Source of the DNA: G965233625 sp965233625
GTDB lineage: Bacteria > Planctomycetota > Planctomycetia > Pirellulales > Pirellulaceae
Length of the DNA: 64,000 bases
Direction of reading: 5' to 3'
Assembly (NCBI GenBank): GCA_965233625.1
Contig: OZ247499.1
Location: 1,302,001 to 1,366,000, forward strand
Below, in pieces: positions 24,587-34,123 of this stretch (the stretch's first letter is position 1; the number at the start of each line of letters is the position of its first letter). Under the pieces are notes generated by a model. That model saw nothing but the letters and a program-made list of their open reading frames with translations, was not told the DNA's origin and did not search any database. Position numbers and translations under genes: made by a program.

Positions 24587-25873
24587 TCATTTGGCAGGGA
24601 ACCGCACTATGGTCATTTTGCCGTATCCTACGGGCCAGCGGCTGTCGACTTCGATCTGTCCGACAAAATCCTGTTCGCCAAGTTCGGCGGTAAAGTCCTT
24701 CTGCAGTCTTCCGCTCTGATCGATATAAAGTTTCACCAGATACTTACCCGGCGGTAGACGTTTCGATTGCATCTCTTTAGCCCACGGTGAATCCCGCGGC
24801 GCAGTCAGGCTCAGCGAATGTTGCCAGAGTTTGCCTTTGCCGAACACCGGACGGTCTGATGTCGCTAGACGACGGTGTTCAGGTAAGCCAGCATTGGTTT
24901 GACGATAAAGATCGGCCTGCAATAACTTCTGATCATACTTGGCCGGCACCCCTTCGATCTTCAGCCAGATATCGGAGATAATACTGACTTCTTCCTTGCG
25001 TGAGGGCAGTTGATCCGCAGTGGTGTACTTGCCGTGCGTTGACGCGGAATAGTCATCGATAAACCGGCGGAACTGTTTATAGGTTCGGTCGCCAACTACC
25101 ATTTTCTGTCCTCCGCCATGCTCGACTTGTTGGGTCGGCTTCATCAGTAACAAGCTTTTCAGGGGCGCGTCCGGATTGATGATTCCGGCTTCGAGCATAT
25201 AAGACAGAGTGGCCTCGGGCTCGCCAGGTTTAATCCAGGATACCTGCTCCCCATGTTCTTTCACCTGTTTCTGGTTCTGGCCAGGTGAATGGCAGGCGGC
25301 GCAGCGCGTTACCTCAGTCCAGATATTGTCAACAAACGACTCAAGCACCCGGTCTTTGCGAGCGTGACGGACAACTTCGGCGGGAACGTGCGGTCCGACC
25401 GCAGCAGCACCTTTCTCCGCAAGCAGTTGCGGGTCAGCGACCGCCGCCTGAATCCACGCGCGGAAAGCTTCGTACTCTTCCTGGCGGATTTTGTCAGTGA
25501 TCAGGCTAGACCTTTCCGGGCGCCGGTTGATGAAGGTAAGGATTTTCGAGTTGCCGGGATTCTGCACGTCGATCATTTCAGCAGCCACCAGTGCAGCAAA
25601 GGTGGCTTGTTGCGTCGGGTGGATGTAGTCTTTTAAGTCAACACCGCTTAAATGACACTCAGCGCAGCTGGAAGGCTTTGCCGACTGAAGTATTGGTAAG
25701 ATACGTTTCGAAAAAATAGCAAGCGACGAAGCCTCCGGCGCCGGCACGGCTTGCTTCTGTTCTGCTACAGGTTGCAATTCCGCGGGCGGCGATGTTTCCT
25801 GAACCGGGTTGCAAGCGGCGCCCACGACCAGCCAGGCTCCTAGTAGCATCATGTAGGTGATTCGTGATTTCAT
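24587..25873 (-). CDS. Diheme c-type cytochrome lipoprotein
   Basis: 428 residues from ATG 25873 (GGATGC before it; an earlier in-frame ATG at 25885 is possible). N-terminal hydrophobic stretch ends in GAAC, a lipobox-like site. Two CxxCH sites are present: CAECH (SSCAECHLSGVDLKDY) and CAACH (VTRCAACHSPGQN). The spacing and text around the first site resemble Planctomycete cytochromes. The C-terminal third is a beta-rich domain ending VGYGKMTIVRF. It stands alone between the ATPase remnant and an intergenic stretch. A periplasmic electron carrier or sensor is likely; no partner is identified. Confidence 0.8.
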   Translation of the reverse strand: MKSRITYMMLLGAWLVVGAACNPVQETSPPAELQPVAEQKQAVPAPEASSLAIFSKRILPILQSAKPSSCAECHLSGVDLKDYIHPTQQATFAALVAAEMIDVQNPGNSKILTFINRRPERSSLITDKIRQEEYEAFRAWIQAAVADPQLLAEKGAAAVGPHVPAEVVRHARKDRVLESFVDNIWTEVTRCAACHSPGQNQKQVKEHGEQVSWIKPGEPEATLSYMLEAGIINPDAPLKSLLLMKPTQQVEHGGGQKMVVGDRTYKQFRRFIDDYSASTHGKYTTADQLPSRKEEVSIISDIWLKIEGVPAKYDQKLLQADLYRQTNAGLPEHRRLATSDRPVFGKGKLWQHSLSLTAPRDSPWAKEMQSKRLPPGKYLVKLYIDQSGRLQKDFTAELGEQDFVGQIEVDSRWPVGYGKMTIVRFPAK

Positions 25874-26350
25874 TGCAGCATCCATGGAGAACAGTCGGTC
25901 AGGAAACAGGTCGATTGGAACTTCCAGTTAAAATCAATGTAGAAGCTAGTGGGGTGCATCGTCACGATCATGCCACTCCAAACAAATCATGTGCGTGGCA
26001 ACGACCCAAAGCAAACGGTATTGATCCTTTCCATTGCTTCTATCAGACTCCGGCGGCGTTGCGGAGACAACTCCTTGCGCTACCACAGAACTAAAAAGTC
26101 GCTTTAAGCCCTGTGAAGTGGTCGCCATAAACCGAACCACTTCATTGCTGGCGCGACGTTCAGCAATGCAAATAGGTGGCAAAAGAACGTCAGGCAGGCA
26201 TCGGTGATGAAAAAATGCATCGTCCAGATTCAGTCAGATTGAGTCCGCTGTGACGTAATGCTCTGTTCCATCTGCACTTATGGTCATAGTTGAAATTCGC
26301 TGTTGACTGGCGCGCTGTGTGCGTCCTTCTAGCGACGGCGGCGAGCCCCA
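25874..26350. other. Intergenic stretch before the methyltransferase
   Basis: No gene with protein-like composition. A possible promoter for the next gene is TTGACT (about 26302) with TTCTAG 18 bases later, close to its GTG start. Nothing else stands out. Confidence 0.35.
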
Positions 26351-27175
26351 GTGACAACAAAAGCAGATGGAAAAACCAAATTGATGAGCCTATCCAAAGC
26401 CTCGATAGTCATTCGTAAAGTCCGCAATCTAATTGCGAATGTCCGCTCGAACGGAATGGCGAGCACCGCCAGACTTTACAGATACCGTGCGTACGAATAT
26501 TATCGCGAATGGCTACTGGGCGTAAAAACGTCTGGCGAGATTTCTCAAATTGCACTTGGACACGGTGTAGATTGCATGCAATACCAGGCAGTGAATTACC
26601 GCTGCCTAGACAACCTGTTTTCGTTCCTGCAAGTAGATCCGGCACGCGACGTCTTTCTTGATTACGGTTGCGGCAAAGGCCGCGCCGTAGTGTCAGCCGC
26701 CATGCATCCATTCCGTCGCGTCACAGGTATCGAACTTTCTAGCGACCTGGCAAACCAGGCGGGCGAAAACCTCGACCGGCTACAAGTAAAGAAACGGAGT
26801 AATGAAGAGGAGATTCTGTGTTGCGACGCCACGCAGTACAAACCTCCTGCAGACGTTAACGTAGTCTTCCTGTTTAACCCGTTCCGCGGCGAAGTGCTGA
26901 AAAAAGTGCAGAATCAGCTGCTGAAATCATTAATTTCAGCGCCGCGCGATGTGACCATCATCTATATGCGGCCGGTGGCGGCGCCTGATCTGTTTGCGGA
27001 TTGTGACTGGCTAAATCATAACTGCGATCTACCAACCGCCGACTGGCATGACGTGCACATGCACGTCTATACCGCATCGAAAGAGTTTTTTGAGGACCTA
27101 GCTGCCGACTACAGCGGCCACGTTCAATTTCAGACGAAACGTAGCGGAACCCGTCAGCTAGCGGCGATAGGTTAA
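26351..27175 (+). CDS. Class I SAM-dependent methyltransferase
   Basis: 274 residues from GTG 26351; ATG 26384 is an alternative, and neither has a strong ribosome site. After a basic, helical N-terminal 80 residues comes motif I DYGCGKGRA (near 103-111), GIELS as the acidic loop binding the SAM ribose, CCDATQYKPP, then FLFNPFRG. The substrate is unknown; relatives are often described only as class I methyltransferases. It is a single-gene unit, and nothing links it to the metal genes. Confidence 0.75.
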   Translation: MTTKADGKTKLMSLSKASIVIRKVRNLIANVRSNGMASTARLYRYRAYEYYREWLLGVKTSGEISQIALGHGVDCMQYQAVNYRCLDNLFSFLQVDPARDVFLDYGCGKGRAVVSAAMHPFRRVTGIELSSDLANQAGENLDRLQVKKRSNEEEILCCDATQYKPPADVNVVFLFNPFRGEVLKKVQNQLLKSLISAPRDVTIIYMRPVAAPDLFADCDWLNHNCDLPTADWHDVHMHVYTASKEFFEDLAADYSGHVQFQTKRSGTRQLAAIG

Positions 27176-27256
27176 CGCCGCGCTCCTTGAATAGCGAACC
27201 ACAAATCAGAATCCCGCTCTCTGCATACAAACGCCGACGCCTACTGCTGGTTGAAG

Positions 27257-28591
27257 CTAGTCCGCTCCTTCGGTCAACGCTTCGGGCGTCCAGGTGAGGA
27301 ACAGTTTCTCGCCGGCGAATACTAAGACGATGCCGCCAAGGGCGACCCAGATGACGAGCATGTCAGATGTCGCCTTCACCCACAGGAACGCAGTAAGAAT
27401 AGCGACATCAAGTATGATCGCAGTGACCAGGATGGCCGGGTGTGCTTTGACGTCGCTTTTGAGATGCCTGAGCACTCCCCAGTGGATCGCGATATCCATC
27501 ACAATATAGAAAATGGCGCCAAGTGATGCGATTCGTGAAAGGTCGAACAGGACTGTTAACGTTATCGCCAGCACAACGGTGTAAACCAGGGTGTGTTTCT
27601 GCATGCTGCCCGGCATGCCAAAGTGCCGGTGCGGGGCGAGGCCCATTTTGCTTAGCATCGCGAGCATCCGCGAGACGGCGAAAGTGCTGGCAATTAAGCC
27701 AGACACGGTCGCCACGATGGCCAGCCCGATCGTAAACCATCTGCCGTAATCGCCAAATGCCGGCCTCGATGCTTCCGCCAGCGCGAAGTCGCGGCTCTCG
27801 ATAATTTTGGGAACTGGTAGATTCACCGCCACCGCCACCGATACCAGCAGATACACCAGCACACAGATTAACAGCGAAATGATGATCGAAAGCCCAATGT
27901 TGCGTTTGGGGTTCACCAGTTCCTCGCCACTATTGGTGATCGCCGTGAAACCCTTATAAGCCAACAGCGCTATCGCTGTCGCGGCCAGAAAACCGCCTGC
28001 GGAAAATTCCTGCCCTTCATCGCCACGCGTCAGATTATTGAAGGAAAATCGCGCCGCCCAGATACCCGCGACAGCGAAGAGCATCACGCCGCCAATTTTG
28101 ATAACGGCGGTGATCGTAGACAGTGTATCAATAAATTTGTTGCCCAGGATGTTGATCACAAAGGCGAAAATCAGCAGGCCGACCCCAAGAGCAGGCACAA
28201 GATACGGGTTCTTCCCACCGCCAAACAGCTGCAATGTGTACGTTCCGAACGTGCGTGCAACGAGGCTTTCGTTGATCACCATGGAAAAATACATGAGCAG
28301 CGAGAAGCCAGCGGCGACAGTCCCCTTTCCATAAGCCTTAATCAGGAACATCGCGATGCCGCCCGCGGATGGATACGCCTGCCCCATTTTTACGTAACTG
28401 TAGGCGCTGAAACCCGCGACCACCGCAGCGATGACAAATGCCAAAGGGAACAAGCTGCCCGCCTGTTCCGCAACCTGCCCGGTCAGCGCAAAGAGACCCG
28501 CCCCAATCATAACTCCAGTGCCCATCGCCACTGAACCAATAAGCGACAGGCTATTTTTCTCGTAAGTGCTGTTTGAATCAGATTCGCTCAT
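27257..28591 (-). CDS. APC-superfamily amino acid permease
   Basis: From ATG 28591 444 residues; an earlier in-frame start at 28672 would add 27 residues of non-conserved leader, and neither has a good ribosome site. About 12 membrane segments. TM1 holds the family signature GVMIGAGLFALTG; later come SGEELVNPKRN and FAVSRMLAMLSKMG. Unlike the permease at 4610-6529 it lacks the Cys-rich tag and the large C-terminal domain. The substrate is not clear. It is a single gene between the methyltransferase and the next outer membrane factor. Confidence 0.85.
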   Translation of the reverse strand: MSESDSNSTYEKNSLSLIGSVAMGTGVMIGAGLFALTGQVAEQAGSLFPLAFVIAAVVAGFSAYSYVKMGQAYPSAGGIAMFLIKAYGKGTVAAGFSLLMYFSMVINESLVARTFGTYTLQLFGGGKNPYLVPALGVGLLIFAFVINILGNKFIDTLSTITAVIKIGGVMLFAVAGIWAARFSFNNLTRGDEGQEFSAGGFLAATAIALLAYKGFTAITNSGEELVNPKRNIGLSIIISLLICVLVYLLVSVAVAVNLPVPKIIESRDFALAEASRPAFGDYGRWFTIGLAIVATVSGLIASTFAVSRMLAMLSKMGLAPHRHFGMPGSMQKHTLVYTVVLAITLTVLFDLSRIASLGAIFYIVMDIAIHWGVLRHLKSDVKAHPAILVTAIILDVAILTAFLWVKATSDMLVIWVALGGIVLVFAGEKLFLTWTPEALTEGAD

Positions 28592-28960
28592 ATGCTGTAG
28601 CAGAGTGTGCAGAAGTTCAGCGTTTGGTAAGAAACGGATGGAGATTGCCCGTCCTGGTTGTTTGACCGCCAAAGCTCAGCGCGAACGACTGGGAATCAGA
28701 CGCACCGTATGTGGTTGTTCGATCGATGCAAACTGCGCGCCTCTCGGCGTAGAATGCGTATGAATTGGCAGTTAACAGGCGATCTTGCCAGTTGTGAGGA
28801 TTGCCGACCCGATGCGTAGCGTTTTTCCCGGAATACCGGGATTCCAGGTGCCGATAGAATAATTCGCAGTACCTGATTTCACCGATACAAACGGTAGAGT
28901 GTTCGCATTTGAGGGGTGTGAACTGATGCTTCGAATGATAACTGTCTCGACGTGGTTTAT
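28592..28960. other. Intergenic stretch with small inverted repeat
   Basis: Between a minus-strand permease and a plus-strand outer membrane factor. It should hold both promoters. A CCCGG/CCGGG inverted repeat (28827-28831 and 28836-28840, AATA loop) lies about 120 bases before the plus-strand gene and could be an operator. No coding region is supported. Confidence 0.4.
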
Positions 28961-30511
28961 ATGCAACTCTGGAAAATCGAATGGCCAGCCACCGCCTACG
29001 CGGCCGTCCTGAGTATTGGCTGGTGCGCCACCGCGTACGCGCAGGCGCCGCTCCTTCAACCCGCCAGCCCACCTGCAGCCCCTTCCATGCACAGGCAACA
29101 TGGCGAACCGTCGCCAGGACAAACGCCTGAGATGCAGCACGACAGCATGCAGCACGGCGCAATGCAGCATAGCGCGATGCAGCATGGCGATACCCCTCTG
29201 CCCGCGGCGGGCCGCGAATTCCTACGGCCGCCTGCCATGCCATCGTCGCCGCGCGAAACGGGGCCGCTTGATGTTCAGCGTTTGCCCGCGGTGGTTGATG
29301 CAATGGATGTCGAGGCGCTGATCGGCCTGGCGACCCAACACAACCCTGCCCTGCGGCAAGCACGTTTGCAGGTGCGTGGAGCCATGGGCGCCGCCATGCA
29401 AGCGGGTTTATATCCGAACCCGGTCATTGGCTACCAGGCGGAACAGATAGGCGTGAAGGGAACCCCTGGTGAGTTTCATGGTATGCGTGTTTCGCAGAAG
29501 ATTGTGACGGCGGGCAAACTCAAAGTTAGCCGGCAAAAGTATCTGCAACGTGTGCAGGCGGCCGAAGCACTTGCCGTCGCGCAACAGTATCGCGTGTGCA
29601 ACGACATCCGCCTGCATTACTTCGAATTTCTCGGCCACTCGCAAATGGTTGAAATCCATCAGGAACTGGTGAAGTCGGCGGAAGATTCTAACCTGACACT
29701 TCGCGAACAATATAACGTGGGGCAGGCGAACCGGGCGGCCGTGTGGCGCTCCAACGCAATGCTGCAACGCTCGCGGCTGAAACTGCTCGCCGCAGAGAAC
29801 GCCCGGCTGCAATCCGGGCGGCGCCTGGCTGCTATTATTGGATGCCCTATCGAACTGAATGAAGTCACCGGGCAACTGGATGGACCTGTCGACACGTTTG
29901 AATTTCAGGACGTTCAAGCACACATTCTCGCCAACAGCCCCGAACTGCTGGCGGCCCGTGCGAAGCTCCGTGCGGACCAGATTACGTTGCAGCGGGAACA
30001 GATCGAGCCAATCCCGGATGTCACCGTCGAAGCCGCCACGGGCTACAACTTTGAGGCGAACGACACCGTTACTTCCGTTGGCGTCTCTCTACCGCTGCCG
30101 CTCTGGAACCGCAATCAGGGAACGATCATGCAAGCCCGCGCCGACCTTTCGCGTCAACACGCAGAGATCCGGCGTTTAGAAAGCGATCTCTCGCGCCGGC
30201 TGGCGGATCAGTACCGTATGTACATCACCGCGGCTCAACATGTATCGGAATATCAGCGATCGATCCTCCCCGACCTGAAGTCCGCATATCGCGCGCATCT
30301 GCAAAGCTACAAAGCCAACCGCGCGGAATGGCCCGATGTGCTGTCTTCGCAGAAAGACTACTTTGAGGCGAAGCAGGAATACATTGCGGAACTCACCCGC
30401 TGGCGCAAAGCGGAAACACTCATTCAAGGCATGCTGCTGCATGGCGCCCTGGCTCCCGTCGATGGCCCCACGCCACCGGGCCATATCGACGCCACCCCAC
30501 AGCCGCGCTGA
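28961..30511 (+). CDS. TolC-family outer membrane protein with MQH repeats
   Basis: Start at ATG 28961 (in-frame GTG three codons earlier); 516 residues. Signal peptide to about 28 (ATAYAQA). Residues 58-76 carry MQH four times at five-residue spacing (MQHDSMQHGAMQHSAMQHG), a likely Cu(I)/Ag(I) site outside the conserved fold. The OMF body follows with two repeats of long helices (VDVEALIGLATQHNPALRQARLQ, VQAHILANSPELLAARAKL). Its partner pump is not adjacent: the next gene is a multicopper oxidase. It may serve one of the RND sets that lacks a channel (34655-39573 or 51764-56666) or work with the oxidase in copper tolerance. Confidence 0.88.
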   Translation: MQLWKIEWPATAYAAVLSIGWCATAYAQAPLLQPASPPAAPSMHRQHGEPSPGQTPEMQHDSMQHGAMQHSAMQHGDTPLPAAGREFLRPPAMPSSPRETGPLDVQRLPAVVDAMDVEALIGLATQHNPALRQARLQVRGAMGAAMQAGLYPNPVIGYQAEQIGVKGTPGEFHGMRVSQKIVTAGKLKVSRQKYLQRVQAAEALAVAQQYRVCNDIRLHYFEFLGHSQMVEIHQELVKSAEDSNLTLREQYNVGQANRAAVWRSNAMLQRSRLKLLAAENARLQSGRRLAAIIGCPIELNEVTGQLDGPVDTFEFQDVQAHILANSPELLAARAKLRADQITLQREQIEPIPDVTVEAATGYNFEANDTVTSVGVSLPLPLWNRNQGTIMQARADLSRQHAEIRRLESDLSRRLADQYRMYITAAQHVSEYQRSILPDLKSAYRAHLQSYKANRAEWPDVLSSQKDYFEAKQEYIAELTRWRKAETLIQGMLLHGALAPVDGPTPPGHIDATPQPR

Positions 30512-30580
30512 TCTAGCCGGACGCTGACGTAAATGCGTCACAACTATCCGCCTTTCATTCAAACACCGCAGGTACCTGAC

Positions 30581-31999
30581 ATGAGCCACAATTCGAGTCG
30601 CCGGAACTTCATCACGCAAGGTGTAACACTCGCTGCCGCTGCCGGCTTAGCCGCCGCACCACTAGCGCATGCTCAACCGCCACATGAAGGGCACAACGAT
30701 TTGCCCGCGCCAGGCGGAGATGAAAACTACAACGGTTTCTCCCGCTACAAACCCAGTCGCGGCAACGATCCGGATAACGATTTCTATCTTGGTAAACTCG
30801 TTCCGGGTTTCCGCGCTGCCGGCGACGGCCCCGCGCCGTTTCAGGCGTTAGACCTACCTAAACTGCCATTCAAAATGAAAAATGGAGTCAAGGAGTTCCA
30901 TCTGATTCCGCAGCCCGTAGAACAGGAATTTCTGCCCGGAAACAAAATGAATGTTTATGGCTATAACGGCAGTATGCCAGGGCCAACGGTCGAAGTAACG
31001 CAAGGCGACCGCGTGCGGTTTGTAGTAACCAATAAATTACCAGAAGAAACGGCGGTTCACTGGCACGGTTTCGAACTTCCCATTCAGCAGGACGGCGCCT
31101 CGCTGTTGACGCAGAAGATGATTCAGCCAGGCGAAACCTATGCTTACGAGTTCGATGTTCACGAAGAAGGAACCTTCTTCTATCACTCGCATGTCGCCAT
31201 GCAGGAAGCGAACGGCATGGTGGGGTGGTTTATTGTGCATCCTAAAAAGGTGTGGAGTCCGCCTGTCGACCGCGACTTCGGCATTCTGTTGCAGAACTTT
31301 TTCATCCAGCCTAATCAGACGGTTGCGGATTCATGGAAGATGGACTGGAACTGGCACACGATGAATGGCCGGAGCGGGCCGTATTCGACTCCGTTGGTAG
31401 TGAAGCATGGTGAGCGTGTCCGTGTGCGGCTGATTAACTTCTCACCAATGCAGCACCATCCGATTCACCTGCACGGGCACACATTCTGGGTCACCGCACA
31501 CGAGGGCGCCCGCGCTCCGAAGTCGGCCTGGATACCCCGCAACACGGAACTGGTCGGCATTGCCCAGGCCAGCGAGTTCGAGTTCATCGCCAACAATCCG
31601 GGCGACTGGATGTTCCATTGCCACATGGTGCACCACATGATGAACCACATGACCCAGCAGGCCGGTCCGCGGACACGCGAAGATGCCATGGTGGACCGTT
31701 ATCTCGCGGACCTCGACCACCGTCCGCCTGCCATTGTCTCTCAGGCCGCTTCCGGCGAAAAACCGCCAGGTTATCCGCAGGTGATGAAGGGCATGCATAT
31801 GTCTCACGAAACAATGATGAAGCTAGGAGCCCGCCGCGAAGTTCAAGGCATGCGTCCTATGGCGATGATGTCGGTCCACGGTCTGATGACCGTACTTCGC
31901 GTACTACCCGCCGACCTCTACGACCGCGTGATGCAGTCAGACGAGAAAGTGCCAGAGGGCGCCATCTTCGACGAGATCGTAAAGCGGCAACGAAAGTAA
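30581..31999 (+). CDS. Tat-exported multicopper oxidase
   Basis: 472 residues from ATG 30581; an in-frame ATG at 30533 would precede the Tat signal unusually far. Twin-Arg motif SRRNF at 6-10, hydrophobic stretch to about 30. All four copper motifs are present: HWHG (160-163), HSH (202-204), HPIHLHGH (293-300) and HCH...HxxxxM (346-357). It belongs to the cupredoxin multicopper oxidases that oxidise Cu(I) or other substrates in the periplasm. The Met/His-rich segment after residue 400 (MKGMHMSHETMMK) is typical of copper tolerance members. It follows the MQH outer membrane factor by 70 bases, with a TGACG/CGTCA palindrome (30525-30540) in the gap. Confidence 0.92.
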   Translation: MSHNSSRRNFITQGVTLAAAAGLAAAPLAHAQPPHEGHNDLPAPGGDENYNGFSRYKPSRGNDPDNDFYLGKLVPGFRAAGDGPAPFQALDLPKLPFKMKNGVKEFHLIPQPVEQEFLPGNKMNVYGYNGSMPGPTVEVTQGDRVRFVVTNKLPEETAVHWHGFELPIQQDGASLLTQKMIQPGETYAYEFDVHEEGTFFYHSHVAMQEANGMVGWFIVHPKKVWSPPVDRDFGILLQNFFIQPNQTVADSWKMDWNWHTMNGRSGPYSTPLVVKHGERVRVRLINFSPMQHHPIHLHGHTFWVTAHEGARAPKSAWIPRNTELVGIAQASEFEFIANNPGDWMFHCHMVHHMMNHMTQQAGPRTREDAMVDRYLADLDHRPPAIVSQAASGEKPPGYPQVMKGMHMSHETMMKLGARREVQGMRPMAMMSVHGLMTVLRVLPADLYDRVMQSDEKVPEGAIFDEIVKRQRK

Positions 32000-32372
32000 C
32001 ACATCCACAGTTTGGCGGCTGCCGCAATGTGCCGGCGCATGAATGCTTAGTGGCAAATCGCATAGATTCCGGCTCGCGTTAAACTTGAATCCTCAATTCT
32101 CTTTACTCCGCAGGCGAGCGGGAAGGGCTGAGCATATAACCGCTTGCGCGGCGTCCCGGCACGCCAATACACCAGGCCAATTCGTACTGCATCTGCTATT
32201 CACCGGGCGGCAATAGTGGGTCCGTGCAACCGTTCCCTGGGAACAGTTGCCAAACTCGCTAGCGACACTTGAAACGAGTCGATGGACAACTTCGAATGGA
32301 TACAGAAGAAGAAGCTGTGTGGTAACGAGGAGATACCAAATGTGAAGCGGAACAAGGAGCACAGCCAGCGAA
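32000..32372. other. Intergenic stretch with a perfect 13-bp palindrome
   Basis: Between convergent genes. Contains GTTCCCTGGGAAC (32232-32244), a perfect palindrome around one base, and no protein-like frame. No clear terminator is seen. Confidence 0.4.
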
Positions 32373-33566
32373 CTATGTCCAGCGAATCCTATCAGGTAGT
32401 AACAGCCTCTTAGCCATACATCTTAGTCCTTGCGAACACGCAAACTGAAGTTCGCCCATAGCACCGGCACGGAATAGCAGCCAGTCGCTGGAAATGGTGC
32501 GAGTGTTCGCCCAATCTTTCTTGTAGGGGGCCCTGGGTGCGCCAAGGCTGAGGCATTTCATTCCCTGCCCATGGCCGTGTTTATAGAGTTCATCCAGCGC
32601 CACCTTGCCAATTCCTGCATCGCGATGTCTGGCGTCAAATTCGCGTTTGAGCACCATTAGCCTTTGACCATTCACCGCACTCAGTTCGAACGCTGCTGGT
32701 TGCCCGTCCGCGTGTAGTAGAACGATCCGCAACTCGCTTCGATCTGCGAGCTGACGCGATATCTCTGTGTAGAATTCTCCAATGACGCCGTTGCCGAAAG
32801 TGCCAGTTCCGCCATTGCCTTGCCACGAGGCGCCGGAAATTTTGCGCAGCGATGGGAGAACCTTATCGAAATCTTCGCGTTGCTCCACAATCTGCGTCTC
32901 AAGCTTCAGCTGCCGGTGTGCGCGGCGGATATCGCGGCCAAGACGTTTGCGGGTCTTCGCGGGTAGACTTGCCTCATATCCCGGTGCATTAGGCTTTAAA
33001 ACAAGTTCAGAGGCGAAATCCGTTGCATCGCGCAAGCAATGGAATTGCTTTCTGGCAGCGACATTTTCCAGCACACGCGCGGTGACTGAATCTTCACGGA
33101 CGCCAGGAAAGTGCAGATAATTTAGCGGCCCCGCCTCTAAAATGTGAACCAGCGCCGCATTGAATACTTTGTCTTCCTGGCCTGGTGCAAGCAGGATGCA
33201 CGATTCTGGAGTGTATTCGTTTTCAAGCGAGCTGTAGCGGCGCCAACTTATTCCAAGCTTGTGGTGGGAGTTGAGTCGCAAGGGAAGCAAGCCCACGAGC
33301 CGGTTACCGGCGCGCACGCTGACGAACTGTGGCTCCACCAGTTGACCGAATGCACGGCGCCAGGCGCGGTACCAGCCGGGGGTCGCAAAAAAAGGGGACT
33401 CTTCCACTTCATCTGCAAGACTTTCCCAGTCGGAGGCAAATTCGTCCACAGCTGTCCAACCACAGCTTATCGCAACAGACAGTTCGATAGCTGCGGGCGC
33501 AATATCTTGTAAATCGCCAGTTGTTTCGTGCGGTTCACTTTTTGGCTCTGCGACAATCACGCCCAT
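32373..33566 (-). CDS. GNAT-fold acetyltransferase of BioF2/CelD-like type
   Basis: From ATG 33566 the product is 397 residues, normal for the CelD-like family. The frame stays open to 34037, so the true start is uncertain. The C-terminal half reads as the GNAT fold: LPAKTRKRLGRDIRRAHRQL, a middle with SWQGNGGTGTF, and ELSAVNGQRLMVLKREFDARHRDAGIGKVALDELYKHGHGQGMKCLSLG. In the family these enzymes are linked to polysaccharide or cell envelope modification. No carbohydrate genes are adjacent, so its role here is unknown. A possible transposase remnant lies in the same frame directly upstream. Confidence 0.7.
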   Translation of the reverse strand: MGVIVAEPKSEPHETTGDLQDIAPAAIELSVAISCGWTAVDEFASDWESLADEVEESPFFATPGWYRAWRRAFGQLVEPQFVSVRAGNRLVGLLPLRLNSHHKLGISWRRYSSLENEYTPESCILLAPGQEDKVFNAALVHILEAGPLNYLHFPGVREDSVTARVLENVAARKQFHCLRDATDFASELVLKPNAPGYEASLPAKTRKRLGRDIRRAHRQLKLETQIVEQREDFDKVLPSLRKISGASWQGNGGTGTFGNGVIGEFYTEISRQLADRSELRIVLLHADGQPAAFELSAVNGQRLMVLKREFDARHRDAGIGKVALDELYKHGHGQGMKCLSLGAPRAPYKKDWANTRTISSDWLLFRAGAMGELQFACSQGLRCMAKRLLLPDRIRWT

Positions 33567-33887
33567 ATGTTGTACTCGAAAAACTGAAGAATTGCCGCGC
33601 GATTCCCGGTCTTCAGAAGAATAGGCCATGTTAAGGAACCCAATCTGCATTTCTATCATCGCGCTGGCGCCGCTGCGGAGCCACACAAAACACTGCAACG
33701 ACTGCAACAGTTGTACCGACGATCTACCGGGCGAATCGCAGAAATCGCACATCCTCTGGAAGAACAAGTGTGCTCGCCACCGATGCCGATGACATGTGGC
33801 CTCCATCAGAGAAATCTTATCCGCCGTCACCCGGCTGAACACCTCCAGCCGCTTGCGTTCTTTGTCACTCATAAAAATAGTTCCCAT
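33567..33887 (-). pseudogene. Possible N-terminal remnant of an ISNCY-like transposase in frame with the GNAT gene
   Basis: An ATG at 33887 follows a strong GGGAGGACAGCG site inside a GCTGTCC/GGACAGC inverted repeat. The first residues, SDKERKRLEVFSRVTADKISLMEA, resemble the helical N-terminus of ISNCY-type transposases. After that the text diverges and the frame runs into the GNAT protein with no stop. It may be a broken IS fused to the gene, or a genuine long N-terminus. Homology search is needed to choose. Confidence 0.35.
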
Positions 33888-33968
33888 CGCTGTCCTCCCA
33901 AGGACAGCTTGATTGGGGACATTTCTATTCGCGCATGACATTGATCGTTTGGCGTCTTGATGCATTTG

Positions 33969-34012
33969 CTGTAACGGAGCGGTACAATTGTTATGCTTTT
34001 TCTGTAACAGAG
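33969..34012 (+). promoter_or_regulatory. Repeated CTGTAAC-GAG sites before Cys-rich gene
   Basis: CTGTAACGGAG (33969-33979) and CTGTAACAGAG (34002-34012) are direct repeats 33 bases apart in an AT-rich stretch, about 110 bases before the Cys-rich gene at 34124. TACAAT lies between them (33983-33988). They may be regulator sites for the Czc-type operon that follows. Confidence 0.3.
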
Positions 34013-34123
34013 GATTACTGGTTGGTTGAGGGGACATTACAACACTTTGCGGGATTTGCTGACTTGCCAGAAGTGATTCTCGCGGCTAGACTTTATTTAT
34101 TGCGTGTTGCCAACAGGTATCAT

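Noticed and set aside
28617..29363. 248-codon minus-strand frame
   Set aside because: Arg-rich, antisense to the start of the outer membrane factor and its promoter; no known domain.
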